Of a stretch of DNA of 64,000 nt, positions 35,101 through 45,023 are shown in pieces. The stretch comes from Raphanus sativus (taxonomy: Eukaryota > Streptophyta > Magnoliopsida > Brassicales > Brassicaceae). Location of the stretch: contig NC_079518.1 of the NCBI RefSeq assembly GCF_000801105.2, positions 9,370,106-9,434,105 on the forward strand. Direction: 5' to 3'. The notes under the pieces are model-generated. The model was not told the origin of the DNA, did no database searches, and worked only from the letters and a program-made list of their open reading frames with translations. Position numbers and translations under genes: made by a program. Position 1 is the stretch's first letter. Each line of letters starts with the position of its first letter.

Positions 35101-36702
35101 TTTGTTAAATTTAATTTCATTCGTTATTTATTTTGATTTTATCTAAATATTTTGGATATCTATAAATTTTTGAAACAAAACAAATATTAAAAATTAATAT
35201 CCGTTAAAATCGAAATAATTCACAAATATTAAAATGTTGAGAAGCGGATATCTATTCCGATCCGACAATATATAAATACATGTATATTTTGATTATATTT
35301 AAAATTTTAAATGTATAAAATTATATAATTATTATTATAATATATGATTTGATAAATTATATTCATATTACTATTTATATAAAAGTATTACATAAAAAAA
35401 GAGAAAAAAATTATGATAACTATAATTTTTTCTTAAATATTGTGTTATTTTAATTGTTAATTAAGTTTAAAATTTTTTAAAATATGTAGATTTATTATTT
35501 CTATAAAACATTTGTAAATTTTCTGGATATCTGTTTACCAGATATATTTTTTTCGAAGCAAAATAAATAAAAAAATTAGACATTTATAACATATAAACCA
35601 AATAACAAATACCTTTAAACAATACTCTGTTTTCGTCCACCTTTAGACATCGATAATATAAAGCAAATAACAAATAATCGTATTTGTTGTGATTGTTTTC
35701 TTTTCCAACCTACAATCACAACAAATACGATTATTTCTTGCCTAACATATGAATATAATAACAATACTGTGCTGTTTTCGCCCACCTTTATAACATTTAA
35801 GTTTTTCTTAATATATAATATTACCAGATGATAAAAGTACAGGAAGGTAGACCAGTGAAAAATCGACTCATGGGAGTTGGTGAAGTTACTCAATCATTTT
35901 TTCTATAACAAAATGTGGATATTTCATTTTCTAACCCTCTTTTCTCCACTATATAATTACATATATTACTACTATCCTAGATCTTCAAATGGGTTAACAG
36001 ACTCCTTGGCAGAATTTCATCTCTATACTGAAAACCCTGGTCGAACCACTTCGTTTAAGCCTTAATGATAAGTTTACGTTGCGCGAAAAAGTTATATATT
36101 AATATAAATTTAAATGTTTTATATATAGGATTATTCATTAAGATTCGGATAATAACATTTAGGATTCAAATATATTTTGCAATATCGTACCAAATACATC
36201 CAGAAATTTTGTATATAAATCGAATATGGATTTATGGATTAGTTTGACCAAATTTTGATATAGTTTAAATTGACAGCTGACAAAAAAATATCGTTAGATT
36301 TTTTTGGTTCTGATCTCAAATTCCAATTTGTTTTATCTAAGCGTACTTACGTATGTACATGTTCTGATTTATTATGTCTTATTATGTCTGGTATAAAAAA
36401 GAATAATCAGGTATTGCAGTTAAATCAGTTTAATTTTGGAATGAATTTTTTAATTATCTTTAGGATTATGTTCAAACGTAACCTATAACCTATAACCTAT
36501 TTGTTATGATGGTTTTTCTATTAATTTGGTTATGGATGTATTAGATATATACTACTGCGATATATTAACTTATGAATAAATTACTTATGGTAATGTAATG
36601 CTGAACTTGCAGGCGGATGAAGAAGAGAGGAGTACAATAGAGACAAAGATACAAACAGCAATCACAGCTTACAATGATCCAAATTGTCTCATCACCTTAT
36701 AA
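32140..36702 (+). CDS. BHLH27: bHLH27 transcription factor (five exons, 263 residues)
   Basis: The exons are 32140-32219, 32322-32487, 32748-33032, 33130-33300 and 36613-36702, all with GT/AG sites. The protein starts MEDLDIEYKNYWETTMFFQN and carries a basic helix-loop-helix at about residues 50-105: NLVSERNRRQKLNQRIMALR, loop PKISKLDKASVIKD, helix 2 SIDYMQELIDQEKKL. Glu and the second Arg of the E-box contact set are present; Asn replaces the usual His. The C-terminal half (MKVTWMGEKTVVVCIACSKK onward to PNCLITL) is ACT-like, as in this subgroup. It corresponds to Arabidopsis bHLH27 (AT4G29930), a nuclear protein of little-known role, and lies next to SMXL4 and PRHA as in Arabidopsis. The last intron is 3.3 kb, inflated by a retroelement (34088-34962) and a hairpin (35673-35735), while the final exon is only 90 bp. 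Confidence 0.93.
34078..34972 (-). mobile_element. Non-LTR retroelement (short LINE- or SINE-like) in bHLH27 intron 4
   Basis: The insert at about 34088-34962 is much richer in GC than the rest of the intron. Its minus strand ends in a poly-A tract (plus-strand T run at 34086-34095). It is flanked by the direct duplication AGCTTACATT (34078-34087 and 34963-34972). Variable-length duplication plus terminal poly-A is the signature of target-primed reverse transcription. The inside has no long open frame, so it is non-autonomous or a 5'-truncated 3' end. It lies antisense to the host gene. Confidence 0.7.
35673..35735. repeat. Perfect 24-bp hairpin in bHLH27 intron 4
   Basis: The arms AATAATCGTATTTGTTGTGA+TTGT (35673-35696) and their exact complement (35712-35735) are separated by 15 bases. 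Flanking the hairpin there are direct copies of an AACAATACT..TGTTTTCG.CCACCTTTA segment (about 35617 and 35760). It may be a small fold-back element. Confidence 0.85.
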
Positions 36703-36952
36703 TCTTACTTCCATGTACTAAATAAAACCGTTCTTTTATGCACTATATGTGAAGAGTTACTGTTGTTAGAATGTACTATTCTAAAAGTTCATTTGAGCTT
36801 CAAAACATCTGATGGGTATTATTTAAAATTAGTTTAAATAACACATACAAACTGAATAATACAAAAGCTACATGATACATTCTTATTAGTCTCAAGTTCT
36901 CAACGAATCTAAACGATTACCAAAACTTGTCAAGAGATCTAAGTTTTTTTTG

Positions 36953-39900
36953 TTATCTGCTCTCCTTGATCTCTGCTGTTGGAACATAAACTACCGAGTC
37001 TTCTTCATGTAAACTAGAATAAGACTTGCCTAATTTTTTACGGCCTTTCGGTGTTCTAAATCTCTCAAGCCTCTGCGTTACATCCAGTAACTTGTTTTCT
37101 GCCCTACAGAGCATCTCCATTACTGCTTCCAGTTCTTCCTCTTTCTTCCTCTCCTTATCCTCAAGAGATGTCTCTAAGCTCATTTGGCTGCTTACCTCTT
37201 CCTGTGGCTGTACACAAATAAAGAACAAATAACTTTAAGAATCTATAACTTTTCCAAACAACTGGCCAAGGCAAGTTCATAGGAGCAAATACTACTGAAT
37301 CAATAACTAGTTATGCTCTATAATAAACTCATTAGTTATATCATACCAGTAGAGTGAGAGAAGAGTCTTTCTGCTCCACATACGGTTGACTTTTTTGATC
37401 TTCTATGGGTGTAGGAAAGGAATTATTGGCTTGTTGAATTTCCTCATGACAGGGAGAAACTGTTGTCTGATTCGTAGGATCATTAAACTTGAGCAGAACA
37501 GACTTGTCCATGGTATCTTGAATTTCATTGGCTTCTGTGATAGTCTCGCCGTCCATGGTATTTTCAACTTCATTTGTTTCTGTGTTTTTCTCCATGGCAG
37601 CCTCATCCACGGTCTCTTGAATTTCATTTGTTTCTGTGTTAGTCTCGCCGTCCATGGTGTCTTGAACTTCATTTGTTTCTGTGTTTTTCTCCACGACACT
37701 CTCGTCCAGGGTCTCTTGAACTTCATTCGTCTCTGTGCGTTCTTCCACTACAGTCTCCTCCACGGTATCTTGAATTTCATTCGTTTCTTTGCTTTCCTCC
37801 GTGACAGTCTCGTCCACGGTCTCTTGGACTTCACTTGCTTCGGTATTTTTCTCCACGACAGCGTCGTCCATGGTATCTTGAACCTCATTGGTTTCTTTGT
37901 TTTCCTCCACGGTATCTTGAATCTCATTTGCTTCTGTGTTTTTCTCCATGGCTGCTGCTTCTGGCACAGAATCTCCAGAGGACGCCTTCGACTCCTCAGG
38001 TTGTTTCACACTCTCCGCCTGTAATAGAATCCACACAATGTTTATATGTGACAGTGAAACAAGTAAAAGCGATAACTTTGTAATGAGTTCTTTACCTTCC
38101 TATTCTTCAATGCCATGTACCGCGTATTCTTGAACCATTTGCTGACCTGTAAAAAATGAAACATAAGCACGCAGGCAGCCAAGAAAAATACTAAGAAACA
38201 TCCCTAAGATTATTAGTTTAAGTGTTAACCTTCTCTGGATCAAGACTCAACTCTTTTGAAAGACTATCCCTCACAGATTTTGAAGGAAGCTCATTCTCTG
38301 CAAACACTTGACGCAGCTTCTGGTACATTTTATGCAAACAACTTTAAAAACTTAGTAAAGTCTTTTTTTTTTTTTTTAAGATAAAGAGACCAAAACTGGG
38401 AAGTAGCAACTTCAGACCTCAACAGCAGCTCTTGGGATTCTGAAAATTGGCCGTCTCCCTCCTTTACCTTCTACAGAAACAGAATCTCTCTCACTCTGTT
38501 CAACTGTTTCTTCAACAACATCTTGATCTCTCTTACTGTTCTCACACATAGCAACAGCATCAGATTCCTTTCTTCTCTTCCTTCTGTCACTCGGACCCCA
38601 GTCTTCGTCTTCACTACCTTGCTCTTGCAAAACAGCATCCTTCCCAAACATTTCCTGATTACAAAATAAACAAAACATCATCAGATAACACATCAAAGGC
38701 ATTTTTAAAATCCATGGGTGATGTTGTACTCACATGGTATAGCTTTGTATAGTCAACAGTCTTCCTCTGTCTTGGCCCATGTACAGTTTCTTCATTACTC
38801 GTCTCCCCTGATTCCACCACATTCCCAAATTCTTGACCTTCCCACGATCCTGTTGAAAGAGCTACACCATCAGAAGCTAAACTCACGCTAGTAGAAATGC
38901 TTTCTCCATCATTATCACCACCACCACCACCACCACTATCGCTTCTGCTGTTGCTTCTTTCCTTCATTTCAGGGTCATAATCACCATCCTCAGAGTCATC
39001 CGAAGGCCAATCTGCTTCTTTGTTAAGTGCAGCTTCAGATCCAACACGAAGACTAGCTTCTTCGTTGAAGATATCCTTAAAAGAGTGTAAAGGTTTCAAA
39101 ACTAGAAGAGTAAAGCAGAGTTATGATAGTGAAGTGTCTCTATCTCTAGTACTTTCCAAAAGGTTTACCTGCCAGTTGCTGTCCACAGGGTATTGAGTTC
39201 CTATTTGCGCATTCATCGTATCGATGATTTCGATTTTGCAATCACAAAACTTGCAAAACCAGCCTTGATCTCCAGGAGGTACTGTTGAGATTACATAGAA
39301 GAAAATAAAATCAGGTGGAGAAGCTAAACACTGTATAGACTCTCTTAAAAGCCAATAGATAGACAAAAGCATACTGCTTTCTGTTTCCAAAGGAGGGTCA
39401 AGGCACTTCTGGTGAAATGCACGGTTACACGTTCCATCACAAAGTATTATATCGTTGTCCAGAGAAGCTTCTCGTGAATTGCACTCCGCACAAAAGATCT
39501 GCAAAAAAGGTCAAAGAAACCCCATCAGGTAAAACATAACATGTTAATGATTCTTTCTCCCAATAAAAATCAAATTTTTTTACATGGTCATGATGAATAG
39601 AACCATCTGGACCCATCACTTTCTCCTCCATCCTTCCCACCGAGCTAAGAAGATCCAACTGACGAATGGCTTCTCGTAGTCCAAGCTTGCAGTCTAAGAT
39701 ATGTTTTCGTGCTCTCTCCAGCTCCTTGTCCGGTCTTATCTTTTCCCGGCTGGATAAAAAGTGTGCAAAACCACATTAACTGTTTGCTTAACAAAACATT
39801 GAGCTAGAAGAGAGTAAAATGTAGTACCTCTGACCTTTCCAACCTTCAGCTGCGTAAGCATCGATAAGATTCTGCTGCATCTTCATCTTAATAAGCAAAT

Positions 39901-40219
39901 ACCTTGTTCGCCTCTGCAACCGTAGAGCTTCGTCAACCTCCTCCACAACCTTATTACCCTTTTGCTGTGTCTTGCTTTTCCTCTTCCTCCTTTTCTTACC
40001 TTCATCCTCCTCCTCTCCTAGAGAATACTTCTTGTTGCTGAACTTTGAACAGATCTCTTCCTCGGTTTTGCGCTTATTGTACTTTCTCTTACTCGTTGTT
40101 TCTTTTCCTTTCTTCTTCACAAGAGATGAGAGTAGAGTAGACTCAGCTCTCTCAACCGAAACACAAGCCTTTTCGGTTTCTTTCTTGACCTTCTTCCCCT
40201 TTGTTTCACTCTCTTCCAT
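36953..40219 (-). CDS. PRHA: PRHA, PHD-finger homeodomain protein (ten exons, 813 residues)
   Basis: The exons are 40219-39828, 39749-39584, 39498-39375, 39281-39169, 39075-38734, 38654-38418, 38319-38230, 38146-38096, 38018-37347 and 37207-36953, and all join in frame. The domains are: a basic N-terminus with nuclear signals (KKRRKRKSKTQQKG); a C4HC3 PHD finger in exons 3-4 (CAECNSREAS..CDGTCNRAFHQKC..CKFCDC, about residues 190-250); an acidic Ser/Gly-rich region; a divergent homeodomain over exons 6-8 with recognition helix KVSKWFKNTRYMAL; an acidic repeat array in exon 9; and a C-terminal heptad-like Leu region (LCRAENKLLDVTQRLERF). It matches Arabidopsis PRHA (AT4G29940), a nuclear factor that binds elicitor-responsive promoter DNA. 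A likely 5'-UTR intron starts at about 40617 (minus-strand CCAG/GTTTGC). The repeat array is larger than I remember in Arabidopsis. Confidence 0.93.
37503..37955 (-). repeat. Nine-unit acidic coding repeat in PRHA exon 9
   Basis: Residues 22-172 of exon 9 consist of nine units of 14-18 residues with consensus VVEKNTETNEVQDTMDE; examples are EKNTEASEVQETVDE and ERTETNEVQETLDE. Unit length variation is always a multiple of three bases, so the frame is kept. The antisense strand is therefore also open for over 200 codons, which is an artefact. Confidence 0.9.
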
Positions 40220-40757
40220 ATCTAGTTCCTTCCCGGACTTATATATCCTCTTACAAGATCATTTCATACAAGGTCTTACTCTGAACATACAGAAAAAAAA
40301 AACAGTACCCTAAATGAGTGAACAAATGCAATTTGAGAACAAACCATTCCCATCATTAACAACATCTCACAGTACAAATCAAGTTTTGTACGGGTTAACA
40401 AGTACACATACACATTAAAAACACTGCTAAACTCAGGCAAGTTTTTGACTTTTGGTTGAAACTGGCACTTGCAGTGACAAAGATAAAGATACAGATCGAA
40501 TAATCAAGAAAACTATAGCCTCTTCACCTCATTCATTTACTATATGTTCCCCTGACACAATATATATGAAAACTCTGACCTAACACTTTTCTGAGTTTTA
40601 GACAGAATTAAGCAAACCTGGAAGAAATGGGATTGAAGATTGCAGTGAAGAGAGGAGCAATCACGGATTGAGAAAGTGAGATTTTGAGATACTTTTTGCT
40701 TAGGACGGTTTGGAGTCACCGGCGACGGCGACTTGAAAGGGTGCGGTTGCGTTTACG

Positions 40758-40804
<47 letters not shown>

Positions 40805-41341
40805 GTGGCTTTCTTTACTTTCAACTCTTTATTTATTTTCACATCAGGTCCCTTTATTTTAATAGTTCGTTTCGAATCGTCCTTTATTGTTTGGAAAATA
40901 CATTTTAACCCCAGTAAAAATTTACGCTCCTTTCTTGTTGCCTTTCAGCTCAGTTTATAAAAACTTTACGGGAACGAGTAAGAGCGATTTGGTTCGCATT
41001 GGCTTTAAAGAACCTTTGGCGATTCCATGGCTCGAAGACATTCAGGTACATACTCACTCTCATGCTTACTCATTTTTGTAGATAAAAAAAGTAGCAAATG
41101 AAAACGTTCTGACCGTATGTTAAGGTGAATGAGTAAGAAAAATGAGGATTAAATGGGAACATATCTAAGACTAAGACCAACTTGGTCGAAATGGGACAAG
41201 TCAACAGCAGCAAAAGGGTAAAAACATGAAAACTGCAGCGCGCGCACATTCAACTAAAATTCGAGTCTCAAAAGTTAAAAATTATATGTACTTTTCACAG
41301 ACGACAGAGTAAGAGCATGAAGAAGGTTTGAGAGAGAGAGT
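40220..41341. promoter_or_regulatory. PRHA leader/promoter and EBS7 3' side
   Basis: This is the interval between the PRHA start and the EBS7 stop; both genes are on the minus strand. 40220-40680 is the PRHA leader, probably with an intron. A CT microsatellite lies at 40761-40802 (GA on the coding strand), near the expected transcription start. No other gene is supported; a short open piece at 40990-41045 has no recognisable match. Confidence 0.5.
40761..40802. repeat. (CT)n microsatellite upstream of PRHA
   Basis: About 15 uninterrupted CT units (40761-40790), one A, and then a further TC run to 40802. On the PRHA strand this is a GA run of the kind bound by plant BBR/BPC proteins. Confidence 0.9.
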
Positions 41342-43906
41342 CTAGTCTATGTTGTGGAAGCCAGGGAGTAGTGAAGTTATGAAGCCGAAAACTATCATCT
41401 GAATCTCTTTCACTATCCCCCACCACTGATTCCCTCCTTGTCCTCCATCCACATTTTCATTTCCGTTTGCCCTAATCCCATCACCACCTTCGTTCTCTTG
41501 TCCCTCTGCACACACAAAGAAAAAAAAAAGAGAAACAAATCGTTTCTGCATAAGTTGTTGCTGTTATGGCTGGCTTCAATTTATACCAACACGGTAGTGA
41601 GAGAGAGAGAGATATATTACCGGGAACGGCATCTTGGTTTAGTGGCATTGCAGCTGCGGGATCATTATCAGCTCTCGCAGCAGGTCGTTGAGCTCGAGGT
41701 GGTGGTACTGCTGCTCTATGCATACCTTGTGATAGCCATCGGATAAAAGGTGCAAGGGCTCCAGTTTGGTATCTGTTAAAAGAGTTTCCAAAACAGAGGA
41801 TCAGCTACAAACACCAAAACACTTCACGAACCATGCCATACGAATAAAGATCGAAACCAGATTCTCGAGGTTTACAAGTAGATTACGGTAGCGAAAATCA
41901 CAAGAAGAGCAAGCCGTTGTCTTGATCCATCTTGGTTGAACAAGTAGATGACAGCAGCAAGCTTGAGTATGAGGAATATGTCAAGCTGAAACGCAATCTC
42001 AAACCTCCGTACCACCACTTGCCTTTGACCTGCAGGTTGTTGCTGCTGCACCTGACCCTGCCCGGCTTGTGCTTGGTTCTCTCCCCCAGCCTCAGTCTCA
42101 TTGCTAGGTCTAGTTCTAAACCAACACACAAAAAAAAAGATTCAACAAAGTCATCTCAAAAGAACAACCACCAGTGATATGAACCACCTAAAAGGATCAA
42201 CTTTCTATAATATGTTCCTTCAATCTTCAGGCAGTAACAGGAGATGCTATACTCTCACGAGGTTGTAGAGCCAAAAAGTTATCAGAGCAAAGCTTAAGTG
42301 ACATCCGTAGCATGGTACCTACTATTTACGACTTCACAATGAAGCCAAACCTAGCCATGAAAGATCAGATAGCAATGCAAAACGTCTTATTCACTTGTCC
42401 ACATCATACATTAACATTGATTAAAGCCAGAGAAACAGATGCATAGAGATCAAACAAGACACAACAACCAAATACATATCACTTGTTCTCTTATTCAGAC
42501 ACAGACGAAATCAACTAGTTTTTCTCCTTCTCCTTCTCAAATTCTTTCACCACTTCCTTCAAATCATCAGTACTTTCTTGCAATTCAACACTTTAAGTTT
42601 CAAGACATCAATCTTCTCACTAGTCTGACGGTTGTCGTAAGCTCGCACAAACTGGTTGTAAGCAAACCCCGACACGAGGACCCCAGCACCAACAAAAAAT
42701 CCGGTGAACATCTCAGAGAAAGCCTCGCACGCTTGAAGTGTATCACTAAACTGAACCGGAGAAGTTTGCTTCACTCCACTCGCACGCTTGTAGTTCATGG
42801 AGGCTTGTGAGCGCAATAAGGCAAACTTTGCCAGTGGAGTGAAGCAAACTTTTCCAGTTCAGTTTAGTGATACACTTCAAGCGTGCGAGGCTTTCTCTGA
42901 GACGTTCACCGGATTTTTTGTGGGCGCTGGGGTCCTCGTGTCGGGGTTTGCTTACAACCAGTTTGTGCGAGCTTACGACAACCGTCAGACTAGTGAGAAG
43001 ATTGATGTCTTGAAGCTTAAAGTGTTGAATTGCAAGAAAGCTACTGATGATTTGAAGGAAGTGGTGAAAGAATTTGAGAAGGAGAAGGAGAAAAACTAGT
43101 TGATTTCGTCTGTGTCTGAATAAGAGAACAAGTGATAGGTATTTGGTTGTTGTGTCTTGTTTGATCTCTATGCATCTGTTTCTCTGGCTTTAATCAATGT
43201 TAATGTATGATGTGAATAAGACGTTTTGCATTGCTATCTGATCTTTCATGGCTAGGTTTGGCTTCATTGTGAAGTCATCTAGTGGCGTAAATAGTAGGTA
43301 CCATGCTACAGATGTCACTTAAGCTTTGTTCTGATAATTTTTTTGGCTCTACAACCTCGTGAGAGTATAGCATCTCCTGTTACTGCCTGAAGAATGAAGA
43401 TTGAAGGAACATATTATAGAAATAATGCACATTTGCAAATAATTCACCAATGAATATGATTCCTCTCTATCAATAATGTATTACACATTACTCAAGTACT
43501 TACGTGGGAACATTGTAAGTGAGAGGGATGAGATAGTTTGAGGGAAGACCCGTCACATGTCCTCCAAACTGATGTACAGGAACCGCATAGATGCCAGCTC
43601 CACGGTTCATTTGTTCATCGTACTGTCCAGGACTCGACCCGGGAACAAGACCCGGATATAAAACCGGATACTTTAGAGAAACACCATGATCCGGATCCTG
43701 ATCAAAATTGAATCGTCGAGTCAAATTCAACATCAAACCCCCTTGAAAGATCCAAGAGAAAAGGTGGAAACTTTAACTGTTCATCAACACTTAATCCAAA
43801 ATCAAAAGTCACAAACCTGAGGCTTGATCTCAGCATCTTCCGGTTTCTTGTCGGAAGAACGTTGATGTAATGATGAAGAAGACGCCTTCTGTGGCTCTTC
43901 CGCCAT
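41342..43906 (-). CDS. EBS7: EBS7, plant-specific ER-associated degradation factor (five exons, 279 residues)
   Basis: The exons are 43906-43817, 43697-43504, 42115-41876, 41772-41621 and 41505-41342, with in-frame GT/AG joins. The protein starts MAEEPQKASSSSLHQ, continues DPDHGVSLKYPVLYPGLVPG and has a Gln-rich segment. Hydrophobic stretches follow: QLDIFLILKLAAVIYLFNQ and LALLVIFATVIYLYQTG (about residues 135-180), then an Ala/Pro-rich region and a C-terminal hydrophobic tail, IVKEIQMIVFGFITSLLPGF. It corresponds to Arabidopsis EBS7 (AT4G29960), an ER membrane protein that binds and stabilises the ubiquitin ligase HRD1A and is needed to degrade misfolded proteins such as mutant BRI1. Intron 2 (43503-42116) is about 1.4 kb while the other introns are about 100-120 bp. 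It is filled by the 1.2-kb palindrome described separately. Confidence 0.93.
42515..42798 (-). pseudogene. Frameshifted left-arm copy of the small membrane-protein gene
   Basis: It starts at ATG 42798-42796 as MNYKRASGVKQTSPVQFSD and follows the right-arm copy closely through VLNCKK. There a one-base deletion (AAGTACT instead of AAGCTACT, near 42572) shifts the frame to a stop at 42559. The homologous end would be at 42515. The first five residues differ from the right-arm copy. It lies in the same orientation as EBS7, within its intron. Confidence 0.85.
42797..43099 (+). CDS. Small single-pass membrane protein of 100 residues, nested antisense in EBS7 intron 2
   Basis: A single open frame from ATG 42797 to TAG 43099 encodes MEACERNKANFASGVKQTFP..., a Gly/Val-rich hydrophobic stretch FVGAGVLVSGFAYNQFV (about residues 40-56) and a charged coiled-coil-like tail rich in Lys and Glu (EVVKEFEKEKEKN). 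I do not recognise the family. The frame, codon pattern and mirror copy all argue that it derives from a real gene. The lack of introns, and a start that overlaps the start of the inverted partner by two bases, leave no room for an ordinary promoter. It may therefore be a silent copy of a gene elsewhere, or depend on antisense transcription through EBS7. Only synonymous-type and a few amino-acid differences separate the two copies before the frameshift. Confidence 0.6.
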   Translation: MEACERNKANFASGVKQTFPVQFSDTLQACEAFSETFTGFFVGAGVLVSGFAYNQFVRAYDNRQTSEKIDVLKLKVLNCKKATDDLKEVVKEFEKEKEKN

Positions 43907-44708
43907 TTTTTTCTAGAAAGGGTTATGCTTTTAATACGCAGAAGCTCCCCTTCTCTCCGACAAATTAGTTTCTTCCCCCTTCGGTCTGATAAATTCTCGA
44001 GAAGGAGATGAGTTGCTCTGTTTAATTCGTCAGCTCCTCCAATCACAATCAGACATGTCGCTAATGCTTGCGATGTTATTAGTTACTTTGTATTTATAAT
44101 AAATTGCATATAAACTCCTCGTACTTTTAAGATGATAGATTTTTCACCTGATTATTTGTTTTTGTTTACCAGATTATCAAATCCAAATCGGATTCAGTTG
44201 TTTTTGTAATTAGAGAAAAAAAGTTGACTACTAGAAAAAATAATCAGATTGAAGATTAGTTTGGCTAACCAAAGGAGTAGTGGGCCTTATTAGTAATACC
44301 TATATTTCAACTGAGCCCAAATAAAGGTCCAGAATGCTAAAGTCTTTTGAGAGTCTTCAAAATAAATTTTGGATTGGATCCGGTTTAAAACTTCTGAACC
44401 GGATATTTTGCCAGCACCCTAACCAGAAAAAAGTGAAATCAGTACCAATCGAATTGGAAATAAATATAAGCAAAACATAAATTTTGCAGGCAAAACCGAA
44501 CTAAATCAAAACAGAAACCAAACCGTGTATATCATTTACTTTCTCAACCAAAAACCTAACCGAAACCCGGTTTAGATACCTTTTAACTTCTTAAAAAAAA
44601 AACAAAGAAACTCCAATTCACTGTTTTCATTTTATCTCCAGCTTCCAAAAGTCTTCTCTCTCGATCCCCAATTCGTTTCCTAGGGTTTCAAAAAAGAGTA
44701 AGATCGAA
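43907..44708. promoter_or_regulatory. Divergent promoter between EBS7 and the ATP synthase subunit gene
   Basis: The two genes point away from each other with about 800 bp between their start codons. The EBS7 leader lies at roughly 43907-44060; 44100-44600 is AT-rich with several AACCGG motifs (44380-44575); and the leader of the plus-strand gene contains TAGGGTTT at about 44680. No other gene is seen. Confidence 0.55.
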
Positions 44709-44981
44709 ATGGCGATGAGGAGAATCTACAGTGAGATCAAGGGGAAGAAGGTGAAGGAGCTCCCCGCCTACATCAAATCGACGTTTTCAGTCGAAACCGT
44801 GAAGACATCCGTGAGGAAAGGTCTCGATAACTACAACGACAAGTACATCCAGACGAGCTCCGTAGAGCCTCTCCTTCATATCTGCTTCGGAGGCATGGCC
44901 TTCTCTTACCTCGTCGCTCTCCCCAACGAGCGCCGCCATCTCGAGCACCAGCAGCACGCCAAGGAGCACGGTGGCCATTGA
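44709..44981 (+). CDS. Mitochondrial F1Fo ATP synthase subunit f-like protein (90 residues)
   Basis: This is a single-exon reading frame, MAMRRIYSEIKGKKVKELPA to a TGA stop. The pattern KELPAYI..., V.KGLDNYNDKYIQ, a hydrophobic segment PLLHICFGGMAFSYLVAL and a charged tail with RRHLEH follows mitochondrial ATP synthase subunit f (animal ATP5MF: LPSWI, RGYYRYYNKYI, FSY, KHLKHE). The Arabidopsis counterpart, as I remember, is AT4G30010, reported as the subunit f (ATP17-like) of complex V. It would sit in the Fo membrane part near subunit a. The ATG follows a TTTCAAAAAAGAGTAAGATCGAA leader, and the N-terminus is basic. A likely intron lies in the 3' UTR (45024-45488). Identity to the plant protein is strong; the functional label is slightly less sure. 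Confidence 0.85.
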   Translation: MAMRRIYSEIKGKKVKELPAYIKSTFSVETVKTSVRKGLDNYNDKYIQTSSVEPLLHICFGGMAFSYLVALPNERRHLEHQQHAKEHGGH

Positions 44982-45023
44982 TATCTCGACGAATCTTTCT
45001 CCGATCCCTCCATGTGTTTTTAG

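Larger units (their letters stand above)
42203..43422. repeat. 1.2-kb palindrome (two arms of about 590 bp) filling EBS7 intron 2
   Basis: The left arm (about 42203-42784) and right arm (about 42831-43422) are inverted copies with roughly 97-98 percent identity by eye and a spacer of about 46 bp. Outer ends match at TTCTATAATATGTTCCTTCA (left) and its complement (right). Differences are a few substitutions, a one-base deletion in the left arm, an extra ATTCTTC and CACTAGATGA in the right arm, and different inner sequences. Each arm carries a copy of the same small gene reading outward from the centre. The intron borders are only about 80-90 bp outside the arms. Confidence 0.92.

Noticed and set aside
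37386..38024. Long plus-strand open frame (about 212 codons) with repeats like LLNFICFCVFLHG
   Set aside because: It is the antisense of the PRHA acidic repeat array; unit lengths divisible by three keep the reverse strand open. Hydrophobic Phe/Cys/Leu composition is the expected mirror of Glu/Thr/Asn codons.
39972..40313. Phe/Leu/Ser-rich plus-strand frame near the PRHA start
   Set aside because: It is the antisense of Lys/Glu-rich PRHA exon 1 codons; not a membrane protein.
40990..41060. Short open stretch IGFKEPLAIPWLEDIQ followed by GT
   Set aside because: It looks exon-like but has no acceptor, no neighbour exon and no family match; chance or a tiny gene relic.
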